From positions 1-9,248 of the forward strand of contig JAEZCD010000033.1 in assembly GCA_023430145.1 (NCBI GenBank): DNA of 9,248 nucleotides. Direction: 5' to 3'. The translations under genes were made by a program, and so were the position numbers. Below are positions 1-7,115 of this stretch, piece after piece; position 1 is the first letter of the stretch; each line of letters begins with the position of its first letter. The notes below the pieces were generated by a model, which saw nothing but the letters and a program-made list of their open reading frames with translations, was not told where the DNA came from and did not search any database. This stretch comes from Pseudomonadota bacterium. Its GTDB lineage: Bacteria; Pseudomonadota; Alphaproteobacteria; Rhizobiales; Methylopilaceae.

Positions 1-115
1 CGCCTGGGCGGTGACACGGGCCCTGAACCTTGTTGGAGCATTGTCTCGGCCCGATTGTGCCGCTGGCAGGCTGGGACAGAGGTGAGGGCCGGCCAGGGGT
101 CCGCGCGAGGGAAGA
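1..115. other. Upstream region of the SDR gene, no gene recognised
   Basis: No coding frame here can be tied to a known protein. A purine-rich stretch at about 107-114 (GAGGGAAG) lies directly before the ATG at 116 and is a plausible but closely spaced ribosome binding site. A TTGTTG/GATTGT pair at 30-35 and 53-58 has 17-base spacing but matches the sigma-70 consensus in only half its positions, so I do not call a promoter. Confidence 0.4.
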
Positions 116-859
116 ATGAGCACCGAAGAGCCGCCGCGCATCATGCTGCTCACCGGCGCGTCCCGCGGCATCGGGCACGCGACGGTGAAGCGATTCTCGG
201 CCGCCGGCTGGCGCGTCATCTCCTGCTCGCGCCACGCCTTTCCGGAGCAATGCCCCTGGGGCGCCGGGCCGGAGGACCACATCCAGGTGGACCTTTCGAG
301 CCCGCTGAGCACCAAGGACGCGGTGGCGGAGGTCAAGCGCCGCCTGCCCGAGGGCAAGCTGCACGCGCTGGTGAACAATGCCGCCATCTCGCCCAAGGGG
401 CAGGGCGGCTCCCGCCTCGGCACGCTCGACACCGATCTGGAGACCTGGGTGGACGTGTTCCAGGTCAATTTCTTCGCGCCCATCATCCTGGCGCGGGGCC
501 TCGCGGCGGAACTGGAGAAGGCGCAGGGCTCGGTGGTGAACGTCACCTCCATCGCCGGATCGCGGGTGCACCCCTTCGCCGGGGCGGCCTATGCCACTTC
601 GAAGGCGGCGCTGGCGGCGCTGACGCGGGAGATGGCCTCCGACTTCGGCCGGCGCGGCATCCGCGTGAACTCCATCGCGCCGGGCGAGATCGACACCGCG
701 ATCCTCTCGCCGGGGACGGAGAAGATCGTCGAGCAGATCCCGCTCCGGCGCCTCGGCACGCCGGACGAGGTGGCCAAGACGATCTATTTCCTCTGCACGG
801 AGATGTCGTCCTACGTGAACGGGGCCGAGATCCACATCAATGGCGGCCAGCACGTGTGA
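116..859 (+). CDS. Short-chain dehydrogenase/reductase (SDR) family oxidoreductase
   Basis: A 247-aa protein of classical SDR length, a cytoplasmic NAD(P)-dependent oxidoreductase acting on a carbonyl or hydroxyl group. The Rossmann cofactor motif TGASRGIG is at residues 13-20 and the NNAA motif at 87-90. The catalytic tetrad is complete: N118, S145 (in VTSIAG), Y159 and K163 (YATSK). The PGEIDT loop at 189-194 and the C-terminal NGAEIHINGG segment are typical of the family. ATG 116 is preceded by GAGGGAAG and puts the cofactor motif at the usual distance from the N-terminus. The gene stands alone on the plus strand and converges with the sugar operon, about 200 bases apart. A link to sugar metabolism is possible but rests only on proximity. 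The substrate cannot be read from the sequence; annotators often label such proteins 3-oxoacyl-ACP reductase-like, which I would not assert. Confidence 0.95.
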   Translation: MSTEEPPRIMLLTGASRGIGHATVKRFSAAGWRVISCSRHAFPEQCPWGAGPEDHIQVDLSSPLSTKDAVAEVKRRLPEGKLHALVNNAAISPKGQGGSRLGTLDTDLETWVDVFQVNFFAPIILARGLAAELEKAQGSVVNVTSIAGSRVHPFAGAAYATSKAALAALTREMASDFGRRGIRVNSIAPGEIDTAILSPGTEKIVEQIPLRRLGTPDEVAKTIYFLCTEMSSYVNGAEIHINGGQHV

Positions 860-1059
860 CGGATAAGCGGCGCCGAGGCGGCGTCACGTCTTCCCGTGAC
901 CTGCGGCTCGGCCCTAGGATGCCTTGCCGGACAGGCGCGAGCGTCGAAAAGAATGGATCCTCCGCTTTCGCGCAGGATGACGAGAGCGTGAGGCGGGTCG
1001 GCCGCCCTGCCGGCACCTCCCCGCGAGACGTGCGGAGGCATAGCCGAAAGACGAGAGGC
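860..1059. other. Convergent intergenic region with small inverted repeats
   Basis: This 200-base gap lies between two converging genes. It contains a hairpin GTCACG-tcttcc-CGTGAC at 883-900 and an imperfect inverted repeat ATCCT/AGGAT at 957-961 and 974-978, inside a stretch resembling the interspersed repeats of Hyphomicrobiales genomes (resemblance from memory). I see no convincing gene. The open frames crossing it are extensions of antisense frames with Arg/Ala/Gly-rich translations. Confidence 0.5.
883..900. terminator. Possible bidirectional hairpin between convergent genes
   Basis: The perfect 6-bp inverted repeat GTCACG/CGTGAC with a 6-base loop begins 24 bases after the SDR stop codon. 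There is no following T-run, so it is not a textbook intrinsic terminator. It could end or stabilise the SDR transcript. Confidence 0.3.
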
Positions 1060-1077
1060 CTATCCCCGTCCGGCCTC
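1055..1077 (-). terminator. Possible terminator hairpin at the end of the operon
   Basis: GAGGCC (1055-1060) and GGCCTC (1072-1077) form a 6-bp stem around the TAG stop of the dehydrogenase gene (1060-1062). Read on the minus strand, the stem is followed by a pyrimidine-rich TCGTCTTTC. This is a weak candidate because the stem overlaps the stop codon and the T-run is interrupted. Confidence 0.25.
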
Positions 1078-2076
1078 GGCCGCCGTGCCGCCGATCGCTG
1101 CCTCGAGCAGGCGCATGGCGCGCGCCCCGTCGGCGATCGTCGGCGCGCCCGGCTTTCCGCGCGCCGCGTCGAGGAAGGCGCCGAGCAGGGCATGATACCC
1201 CTTGTGGTCCTCGTTGGCGGCGGCGGTGAGGTTCGGCTCCCAGACGAGCGTGTCGATGCCGTCCGCGAGCGTTGCGGCCGGATCGGACACCTTGAAAGGC
1301 GGCGCCCGGTAGTACCGCACCTCGTGCACGTTGCGCACCTCGACCCGGCGGTGGTCGCCCATCACCTGCCAGAACTCCATCGGCGTGCCGCGCGACTGGT
1401 GCGTGCCCATGACGAGCGTGCCGATGCCGCCGGAGCGGAACCGGAAATCGACATGCAGCAGCAGCTTGCCTGGCGCCATCTCGTGCCGGCGGGCGGAGAC
1501 GTGCTCGACCTCGCCCATCAGCCGCGGCACGAGGTCGAAATAGTGCACGCAGTGGTGCAGGAAGAAGCCCGAATAGTCCGGGTCTTTCGCGAAATAGGTC
1601 GGCGCCGTCATGTACTGGCCGAGGAAGCTCGCCCGCGGGCCGAACTCCTCGCTGCCGACGATGTTGAGGCCGATCCGGTTGGCGGTGGAGTACGGCTTCA
1701 TGAAGCCGACGATCACCGGCACGGCTTTCCGCCCTGCAGCGTCGGCCAGCATCTGCGCGCCGTCCGCGGTCGCCGCCGGCGGCTTCTCCATGAAGACCGG
1801 CAGGCCGCGCTCGATCGCCGCCATGCCGATCTCGAAATGCCCCTGCGGGCCGATGGCGAGGCCGACCGCGTCGAGATCGGGCTGCGCGAGCAGGCGTTTC
1901 CAGTCGCGGAAGCAGTTTTCGGTCGCGACGCCGAAGCGCGCGGCGGTGCGCGACAGCCGATCGGGATCGGTGTCGCAGAGGCCGGCGAGAGCCACGTCGT
2001 GCCGCATGAGCTGCGGCAGCAGCATCTCGTTCGCATGCGTGCCGCAGCCGACCCAGGCGATTTTCTTGGCACTCAT
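1060..2076 (-). CDS. Gfo/Idh/MocA family oxidoreductase
   Basis: A 338-aa NAD(P)-dependent sugar or polyol dehydrogenase, cytoplasmic, of usual family length. The N-terminal Rossmann fold carries GCGTHA at residues 10-15 and an acidic residue after the second strand (CDTD, 34-37). The family hallmark EKP is at 97-99. The C-terminal alpha/beta substrate domain includes the segment HHCVHYFDL at about 174-182, where the catalytic Asp/His of this family normally sits. ATG 2076 is chosen over an upstream in-frame ATG at 2166 because the family's N-terminus begins at MSAKK, GAGG lies 8 bases before it, and it forms an ATGA overlap with the stop of the preceding epimerase-like gene. It is the last gene of the operon. 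Family members include inositol, glucose-fructose and 3-keto-glycoside-forming dehydrogenases; the substrate is unknown. The overlap suggests it acts on the product or substrate of its neighbour. Confidence 0.94.
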   Translation of the reverse strand: MSAKKIAWVGCGTHANEMLLPQLMRHDVALAGLCDTDPDRLSRTAARFGVATENCFRDWKRLLAQPDLDAVGLAIGPQGHFEIGMAAIERGLPVFMEKPPAATADGAQMLADAAGRKAVPVIVGFMKPYSTANRIGLNIVGSEEFGPRASFLGQYMTAPTYFAKDPDYSGFFLHHCVHYFDLVPRLMGEVEHVSARRHEMAPGKLLLHVDFRFRSGGIGTLVMGTHQSRGTPMEFWQVMGDHRRVEVRNVHEVRYYRAPPFKVSDPAATLADGIDTLVWEPNLTAAANEDHKGYHALLGAFLDAARGKPGAPTIADGARAMRLLEAAIGGTAAEAGRG

Positions 2077-2963
2077 GCGAACTGCCTCGAAAAAGCGAGC
2101 GTGGCTTTCAGGTAGGCGATGCTGGCGGCGAGCTCGGCATCCTCGTCGCGCGCCGGCGCCCGCCATTGCGCGAGAGTGACGCCCGCCGCCTCGTCGTCAC
2201 GCCGGAAGGGTTCGAGCACGATCGGGCCGGAGTAGCCGATGTCGCCGAGGGCACGGCAGATGCCGCCCCAGTCGATGTGGCCGGAGCCGACGAAGCCGCG
2301 ATTGTTCTCGTTCGCCTGGAAGTGGACGAGCCGCGCGCCGGTGCGGCGGATGGCGCCGGGCAGGTCGAACTCCTCCATGTTCATGTGGAAGGTGTCGAGC
2401 ATGACGCCGACCGCGGGCGAGCCGACCCTGTCGGCGATCTCGATCGCGTGGCCAGCGGTGTTGGCGATGTCGGTCTCGAAGCGGTTCAGCGATTCGACGC
2501 CGAGCGCGACGCCCGCATCGGCGGCGCGGGCGCCCGCGGTCTTCAGCCCCGCCACCACCGCATCGATGCGGCGGCGGCGCTCGTCCGCCGTCACCGGCGC
2601 CGGCGCCCGGCCGGCGAAGACGAGCGGCGCGCCATAGAGCGGCCCGCCGACGATTTTTGCCCCGAGCTTTTGCGCGATCTCGACGCAGGATTCGAGATAG
2701 GCGACGCCCGCCTTGTGGGCGCCCTCGTCGGCGCTGGCGAGGTCGCGCGAAAGGTTCACGCGCGCGGCGAGCACGATGTCGAGGCCGGCATCGGCAGCGG
2801 CCGCGCGGGTCTCGGAAAGATCGAGCTCGTCCGGCTCGGGGACGAGCAGCTCGACGACGTCGGCGCCGGCCCGCTTCATGCGCCCGAAGGTGGAGAAGTG
2901 CTCGCGCGTGAAGGGGCGCGCGTAGAACATCGAGATGACGCCGATCGGATTGATCTTCTGCAT
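2073..2963 (-). CDS. Sugar isomerase/epimerase, ketose 3-epimerase-like TIM barrel
   Basis: A 296-aa protein of the xylose-isomerase-like TIM-barrel superfamily, closest in my reading to D-tagatose/D-psicose 3-epimerases, which invert C3 of free ketoses using a divalent metal. Aligned by eye with the Pseudomonas cichorii enzyme (recalled ligands E152, D185, H211, E246), every position is shifted by exactly +5: E157, D190, Q216 and E251 here. The substrate residues E158, H188 and R217 match E163, H193 and R222. The third metal ligand, normally His, is therefore Gln in HFQANENNR. The LDTFHMN block is at 189-195 and VLEPF at 249-253. ATG 2963 fits the family N-terminus and overlaps the permease stop by one base (TAATG); its own stop overlaps the dehydrogenase start (ATGA). 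The substrate is unknown, and isomerase or keto-glycoside lyase activity are alternatives. Confidence 0.9.
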   Translation of the reverse strand: MQKINPIGVISMFYARPFTREHFSTFGRMKRAGADVVELLVPEPDELDLSETRAAAADAGLDIVLAARVNLSRDLASADEGAHKAGVAYLESCVEIAQKLGAKIVGGPLYGAPLVFAGRAPAPVTADERRRRIDAVVAGLKTAGARAADAGVALGVESLNRFETDIANTAGHAIEIADRVGSPAVGVMLDTFHMNMEEFDLPGAIRRTGARLVHFQANENNRGFVGSGHIDWGGICRALGDIGYSGPIVLEPFRRDDEAAGVTLAQWRAPARDEDAELAASIAYLKATLAFSRQFA

Positions 2964-3796
2964 TACTTCACCGCACCGGCCGTGAGTCCGCCCACGAGCC
3001 GCCGTTGGACAATCAGGAACAGGAGGGTGACCGGCAGCGCGATCAGCGTGCCGCCGGCCGTCAAGAGGCCCCACTGGATGGTGAACTCGCCGATGAAGAG
3101 CTGCAGCGCGACCGTGACGGTGCGCACCGCCTGCCCGGACAGCATCATGGCGAACAGGTACTCGTTCCAGGAGGTGATGAAGATGTAGATGCCGGCCGTG
3201 ACGACGCCCGGCAGCACCAGCGGCAGGATGACGAGCCGGATCGTCTGCAGGCGGCTCGCGCCGTCGACGGTCGCCGCCTCGTCGAGCTCGCGCGGGATGG
3301 CGTTGAAGTAGCTCGTCAGCATCCAGATCGCGAAGGGGATCGCGAAGGTCGAGTGGCCGAGGATGACGGCCGTGAAGGTGTCGAGAAGCCCGAGGATGCG
3401 CATCATCACGAACAGCGGGATGATGAGCAGCACGATCGGGAACATGTTGATGGCGAGGAAGGAGATCATCAGCGGCCGCCGTCCGGCGAAGCGGAAGCGC
3501 GAGAAGGCGTAGGCCGCCGGAATCGAGACGCCGAGGCCGAGCGCCACCGCGCCGCAGGCGATGATGAGGCTGTTGAGGAGATTGCCGGCGAAGGTCGTGC
3601 GGCCGAGAAGCTCGCTATAGTGCTGCAGCGTCGCGCTGTCGGGCAGATAGCGCACCGGCCAGACCGTCAGCTCGGCCTGCGGCTTGATCGAGGTCAGCAC
3701 CATCCAGGCATAGGGCGCGAGCGCGAACAGGAGGATCAGCAGGATCGGCAGCTCGATCTCGAGGAAGCGGCGCAGCCGCGAGCGGCGGTCGATCAT
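2963..3796 (-). CDS. Carbohydrate ABC transporter permease, MalG-type (CUT1)
   Basis: A 277-aa inner-membrane permease subunit of a sugar ABC importer, the usual size for the MalG-like partner. Hydrophobic segments lie at about residues 15-35, 72-98, 109-133, 140-163, 196-220 and 243-264, giving the six spans expected. The EAA loop that docks the ATPase is at about 170-191 (ELDEAATVDGAS, then a P at 192). The short N-terminus before the first span and the C-terminal GGLTAGAVK tail are typical of MalG-like proteins. ATG 3796 overlaps the stop of the preceding permease by ATGA and is preferred to frames extending further upstream inside that gene. It pairs with the MalF-type permease and the binding protein encoded just upstream. 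No ATP-binding subunit is encoded nearby. Confidence 0.95.
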   Translation of the reverse strand: MIDRRSRLRRFLEIELPILLILLFALAPYAWMVLTSIKPQAELTVWPVRYLPDSATLQHYSELLGRTTFAGNLLNSLIIACGAVALGLGVSIPAAYAFSRFRFAGRRPLMISFLAINMFPIVLLIIPLFVMMRILGLLDTFTAVILGHSTFAIPFAIWMLTSYFNAIPRELDEAATVDGASRLQTIRLVILPLVLPGVVTAGIYIFITSWNEYLFAMMLSGQAVRTVTVALQLFIGEFTIQWGLLTAGGTLIALPVTLLFLIVQRRLVGGLTAGAVK

Positions 3797-4680
3797 CGGT
3801 CGACGCCCCGCGAGGCGCGGCGCACATAGAGCATGACGACGGCGAGCAGCAGCGCGGTCAGCACCAGCGCCAGCGCCGCCGCGTAGCCGAACTCCATGCC
3901 GGTATAGGCGCGCACGAAGGTGTAGAGCGGCAGCGTGTGCGTGGCGTAGCCCGGGCCGCCGGCGGTCATCACGAGGATGACGTCGAGCGAGTTGGCGACC
4001 CAGATGGTGCGCAGCAGGAGGGCGGTGAAGATCACGTCGGCGATCGAGGGCAGCGTGATGCGGAACAGCATCTGCGTGCGGCTCGCGCCGTCGATCTCGG
4101 CCGCCTCGTAGAGCTCGGCCGGTATCGTCTGCAGGCCGGCGAGAATCATCACCGCGAAGAACGGAAAACCCTGCCAGACGAGCGCGGCCATGATGGCGTA
4201 GAGCGCGGTCTCGGGCCGCGCCAGCCAGGGATAGGGAGCGTCGAGGATGCCGATGCGGACGAGGATGTCGTTGATGACGCCGACGTTGAAGTCGTACATC
4301 CAGGTCCACATCAGGGCGATGATGACGCTCGGCAGCGCCCAGGGCACGACGACGAGGGCGCGCGCCGCGCCGCGCCACCAAAAACTCTGGTTCAGCAGCA
4401 GCGCGGTGCAGAGGCCGAGCAGGAACGACAGGCCGATGATGCCGACGATCCAGATCAGCGAGTTCTTCAGCGAGATCCAGAAGACCTCGTCCTGGAAGAT
4501 CGCGAGGAAATTGCCGAGGCCGACGAAGCGCGCATCCTGCGGCGCGTAGAGCAGATAGTCCTGCAGGCTGAGCCAGACCGTCTGCGCGACCGGCAGGACG
4601 ACGATCAGCCCGGTGACGAAGAGAGCCGGCGCGAGGAAATACGCCGGCGTCCAGTCTATGTGGCGGGAGGTGGCTGGCAT
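3793..4680 (-). CDS. Sugar ABC transporter permease, MalF-type (CUT1)
   Basis: A 295-aa inner-membrane permease, the first of the two. Hydrophobic spans fall at about residues 13-37, 73-97, 108-130, 160-182, 214-237 and 266-286. The EAA loop is at about 189-211 (ELYEAAEIDGAS ending in LP), and the following GGPGYATHTLPLYTF block is characteristic of MalF/UgpA-like permeases. An in-frame TGA at 4684-4686, two codons upstream, rules out any earlier start and supports ATG 4680, although no clear Shine-Dalgarno precedes it. It follows the binding-protein gene after about 240 bases of hairpin-rich sequence and overlaps the second permease by ATGA. The two permeases presumably form the heterodimeric channel. 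The substrate cannot be inferred beyond a carbohydrate of the CUT1 class. Confidence 0.95.
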   Translation of the reverse strand: MPATSRHIDWTPAYFLAPALFVTGLIVVLPVAQTVWLSLQDYLLYAPQDARFVGLGNFLAIFQDEVFWISLKNSLIWIVGIIGLSFLLGLCTALLLNQSFWWRGAARALVVVPWALPSVIIALMWTWMYDFNVGVINDILVRIGILDAPYPWLARPETALYAIMAALVWQGFPFFAVMILAGLQTIPAELYEAAEIDGASRTQMLFRITLPSIADVIFTALLLRTIWVANSLDVILVMTAGGPGYATHTLPLYTFVRAYTGMEFGYAAALALVLTALLLAVVMLYVRRASRGVDR

Positions 4681-4740
4681 GGGTCAGCGGCCGATCGTGG
4701 CGACGCGGCCGAGGTTGATCGCTTCGACCGAACTTGCTCC

Positions 4741-4880
4741 CTCTACCTCTCCCCCCTTGCGGGGGAGACGGACTCGCGCAGCGAGCCTAGAGGGGGGTAC
4801 CTGCCTTCGCGACATCGCCTTCGGCGCACCCCCCTCCCCATCCCTCCCCCGCACGGGGGGAGGGAGGAGCGAGAGGCAGG
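4741..4880. repeat. Intergenic palindromic repeat with nested hairpins
   Basis: The gap between binding-protein and permease genes carries several inverted repeats: an 8-bp stem 4748-4755/4761-4768 with loop CTTGC; CTCGC-GCA-GCGAG at 4773-4785; a 10-bp stem 4841-4850/4856-4865; and an outer stem 4800-4810/4869-4880 with one bulged base enclosing the latter. Runs of C and G and the frame-open but low-complexity translations suggest an interspersed non-coding repeat rather than a gene. I recall similar elements scattered in Hyphomicrobiales genomes. In the operon transcript it would fold just after the binding-protein stop. Confidence 0.75.
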
Positions 4881-4920
4881 CCCGCCGATGGATCCTGTAG
4901 GGCAGCAAGGCGAGCACTGC

Positions 4921-6138
4921 TCACCCGTGGAACAGCTGCTCGATCGCCTTCATCATGTCCTCGGGCGCGATCTCGCCGGTCAGCGCGCGCTGCATGTTGG
5001 TCGGCCACACGCGGGCGATGAAGTCGGGCGTCTTCGGGCTGTCCGGCAGCGAGGCGGCGATCGGGATCGAGGCCGTGCTCGCCTCGACGAAGCGGCGCGG
5101 ATGCCCGGTCCAGGTCGCGGCGCCCGAGGTGGTGATCGGCAGCTGGCCGGTGAGCTTGTTCAGCTCGTTGTTGTTCTCGGCGGTGGACAGGAAGGCGATC
5201 CACTTGAACGTCGCCTCCTTGTTCTTGCTCGAGGCGAAGACCGCGTTCGACTCGTCGCCGAAATAGGTCCAACCCTTGCCGTCCGCGGCGCGCGGCACCG
5301 GCACGGCCGAGACCTTGTCGCCGAGCGCTTCGACGATCTCCTTCGAGGATCCGACATGGTGGATCAGCATCGCCGTGCGGCCGCCCTTGAAGGCGTCGAC
5401 GATCTGCCGGAAGCTGTCGGTGGGCGCCGAAGCCGGGACCACCTTGGCCTCTCGGGCGAGGTCGACGTACCATTTGTTGGCGGCGATCGCCTTGTCGGTG
5501 ACCATGCCGCCCTTGTCGAAGCTCGCGCCGCCGCCGAGCACGAACGGCCCCCAATTGTCGAAGCCGCCGGCGCCGCCGCGCATGCCGAAGCCGGCCATGC
5601 CGTCCTTGGTCAGCGCCTTGGCCGAGCTGAGGAACTCGTCGAAGGTCTTGGGCGGCTGCAGGCCGGCGGCGTCGAACAGATCCTTGCGGTAGTAGAGGTA
5701 GATGACGACGTATTGCAGCGGCAGGTAGTATTGCTTGCCGTCGGCGCCGCGATTGATCTTCCAGATGTTGTCGGCGATGTCGCTCTTGCCCGGCCATGCG
5801 GCGATCGCCTCGTCGAGCGGGGCGAGCGCCTTCATCGAGGCGAAGCGGGCCGCCCAGGAGAGGCGCACCATGGCCGCGTCCGGTGCATTGCCGGCGACGA
5901 TCGCCGCGAACAGCCGGTTCTGGTAGTCGTTGCCGCCGCCCCACGGGATCGGCTCAGCCTGGATTTTTATGCCCGGGTTCTCGCGCTCGAACTTCGCCAC
6001 GAGCTCGGCCGGCGAGTTCTGCGGATTGTCGAAATGGTACCACCAGCGCACCGTCGCATCCTGCGCGAGGGCGGGCTTGGCGAGCGGAGCGGCCAGCGCT
6101 GCGCCGGCGGTGAGCTTCAGGAAAGTGCGGCGTTCCAT
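4921..6138 (-). CDS. Extracellular sugar-binding protein of ABC importer, Tat signal
   Basis: A 405-aa solute-binding protein, family 1 (CUT1), which captures the sugar in the periplasm and delivers it to the two permeases. The N-terminus has a twin-arginine motif, ERRTFLK at residues 2-8, a hydrophobic stretch at about 9-20 and a probable cleavage after PALA at 22-25, so Tat export is predicted. Mature features include RWWYHF near 31-36, KFERENPGIK at 49-58, the NAPDAAM segment at 84-90, and LYYRKDLFDAAGL at 148-160, all usual for this family. ATG 6138 is chosen because GGGAGGA (6147-6153) sits 8 bases upstream and it begins the signal peptide; longer in-frame starts are Arg-rich and antisense-like. 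The start lies 22 bases inside the hydrolase gene. The ligand is unknown; oligosaccharides, polyols and glycerol phosphates are all possible for the family. Confidence 0.95.
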   Translation of the reverse strand: MERRTFLKLTAGAALAAPLAKPALAQDATVRWWYHFDNPQNSPAELVAKFERENPGIKIQAEPIPWGGGNDYQNRLFAAIVAGNAPDAAMVRLSWAARFASMKALAPLDEAIAAWPGKSDIADNIWKINRGADGKQYYLPLQYVVIYLYYRKDLFDAAGLQPPKTFDEFLSSAKALTKDGMAGFGMRGGAGGFDNWGPFVLGGGASFDKGGMVTDKAIAANKWYVDLAREAKVVPASAPTDSFRQIVDAFKGGRTAMLIHHVGSSKEIVEALGDKVSAVPVPRAADGKGWTYFGDESNAVFASSKNKEATFKWIAFLSTAENNNELNKLTGQLPITTSGAATWTGHPRRFVEASTASIPIAASLPDSPKTPDFIARVWPTNMQRALTGEIAPEDMMKAIEQLFHG

Positions 6139-7115
6139 GGTGACGTTCCTCCCAGTCTGCTTTCGTTGAGACGGCTGTTCTCGTTGAGACGTTCGGCGAC
6201 GAAGCCGGCGCCGGCGGCGATCATTCGCCGTGCAGCGCCGAGCTCCCGGGTCATGCGCAGGCAGCCGTGCACCACGCCCGGGACATGGTCGCAACGGAAG
6301 TCGACGCCGGCGGCGGCGAGCCGGGCGGCGATGAGGAGCGTGTCGTCGCGCAAGGGGTCGAGCCCGGCGGCGGCGAGATAGAGCGGCGGCAGGCCGGAAA
6401 GCTCGGCCCGCAGCGGCGCGGCGAGCGAGGTCGTCTCCTCCGGCTCGGCACCGAGAAAGTTGCGCCAGTACCAGCGCATGTTGACGGTCGTCAGCATGTA
6501 GGGCCCGTCGCCGAAGGCGGCGTGGCTGCCGGTCGAGAAGTCGGGCGCGTAGCAGCCGTAATAGAGCGCCGCGCCGGCGAGCGCCGGCAGTCCCGCATCC
6601 CGGCGCGCGATCAGCGCGGCGAGCACGAGGTTGGCGCCGGCCGAGTCTCCGGCCACGGCGATTCTCTCGGCCGGGATGGGCGCGCCGAGGCCGCCGCTTT
6701 CGGCGAATACGATCGCCGCCAGCGTGTCGTCCAATCCGGCCGGGAACGGGTGCTCCGGCGCCAGCCGATAGTCGATGCCGAGCACCGGGCTGCCGAGCTT
6801 CTCGGCGAAGTTGCGCATCGTGCCGTCATGGGTGTCGATTGAGCCGAAGGTCCAGCCGCCGCCATGCGCCCAGACCGTGAGGCGCCCGTCCGTGCCGCCG
6901 AGCGGCCGGTAGAGCCGCGCGCGCATGGGTCCGCCCGGACCGGGTATCGACAGCTCCTCGGTCGGCATATCCGGGGCTCCCGCCGACCAGGGGATGGTGC
7001 CGGCGTCCGCTTTCTCGCGCGCCTCCTCGATCGGCGCCGCCTTGAAGTCGAACGGCGGCGCAGCGCGCAGGCGCTCGAGCAGCACCGTCATCTCGGGATC
7101 AACCCACGGCGTCAT
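6117..7115 (-). CDS. Alpha/beta hydrolase, hormone-sensitive-lipase-type (family IV) esterase
   Basis: A 332-aa carboxylesterase-like protein, no signal peptide, so probably cytoplasmic. The oxyanion-hole motif HGGGW is at 84-88, the nucleophile S158 lies in GDSAG (156-160), and D253 (GLDPLRDD) and H283 (VVHG) complete the triad. DYRLAPEHPFPAG at about 115-127 is the conserved family block. ATG 7115 overlaps the GntR stop by ATGA, with GGAG about 9 bases upstream; M9 is a possible alternative start. The domain should end near residue 310, so the last 22 residues, with a near repeat RLNENS/RLNESR, look like an added tail that runs over the binding protein's ribosome site. Finding this esterase inside a sugar ABC operon suggests it deacylates an imported sugar ester or opens a lactone, which is inference. 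Its natural substrate cannot be told from sequence. Confidence 0.93.
   Translation of the reverse strand: MTPWVDPEMTVLLERLRAAPPFDFKAAPIEEAREKADAGTIPWSAGAPDMPTEELSIPGPGGPMRARLYRPLGGTDGRLTVWAHGGGWTFGSIDTHDGTMRNFAEKLGSPVLGIDYRLAPEHPFPAGLDDTLAAIVFAESGGLGAPIPAERIAVAGDSAGANLVLAALIARRDAGLPALAGAALYYGCYAPDFSTGSHAAFGDGPYMLTTVNMRWYWRNFLGAEPEETTSLAAPLRAELSGLPPLYLAAAGLDPLRDDTLLIAARLAAAGVDFRCDHVPGVVHGCLRMTRELGAARRMIAAGAGFVAERLNENSRLNESRLGGTSPWNAALS
6147..6153 (-). promoter_or_regulatory. Ribosome binding site of the binding-protein gene
   Basis: On the minus strand this reads GGGAGGA, 8 bases before ATG 6138. It lies inside the hydrolase coding region and fixes the start of the binding protein. It is the strongest such site in the operon, consistent with high production of the binding protein. 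Confidence 0.8.
6163..6198. repeat. Imperfect 18-base tandem duplication in the hydrolase tail
   Basis: TCGTTGAGACG occurs at 6163-6173 and again at 6181-6191, exactly 18 bases apart, in frame, giving RLNENS/RLNESR in the C-terminal tail of the hydrolase. It lies just before the binding-protein start and may reflect slippage or duplication. Confidence 0.6.

Noticed and set aside
30..58. A sigma-70-like promoter before the SDR gene
   Set aside because: TTGTTG and GATTGT each match only three of six consensus bases; this level of match is expected by chance.
55..2115. A 686-codon plus-strand open frame crossing the SDR gene, the gap and the dehydrogenase
   Set aside because: It reads the SDR gene in the wrong frame and the dehydrogenase antisense, with an Arg/Ala-rich translation.
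2166..3188. A 340-codon plus-strand open frame antisense to the epimerase-like gene
   Set aside because: The composition is typical of an antisense shadow and it crosses a real gene boundary.
4741..4880. CRISPR array or insertion-sequence end
   Set aside because: There are no regularly spaced direct repeats with unique spacers, no transposase and no target-site duplication; the structure is nested inverted repeats only.
4684..4917. A 77-codon minus-strand open frame in the gap between binding protein and permease
   Set aside because: It is made of the palindromic repeat itself, Pro/Arg/Gly-rich, with no ribosome site; best explained as repeat DNA.
3937..6381. An 814-codon plus-strand open frame antisense to the binding protein and the MalF-type permease
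   Set aside because: Its translation is Arg/Asp/Glu/Gly-rich low complexity with no recognisable domain, and it mirrors three well-supported genes. Long antisense frames are expected in very GC-rich DNA.
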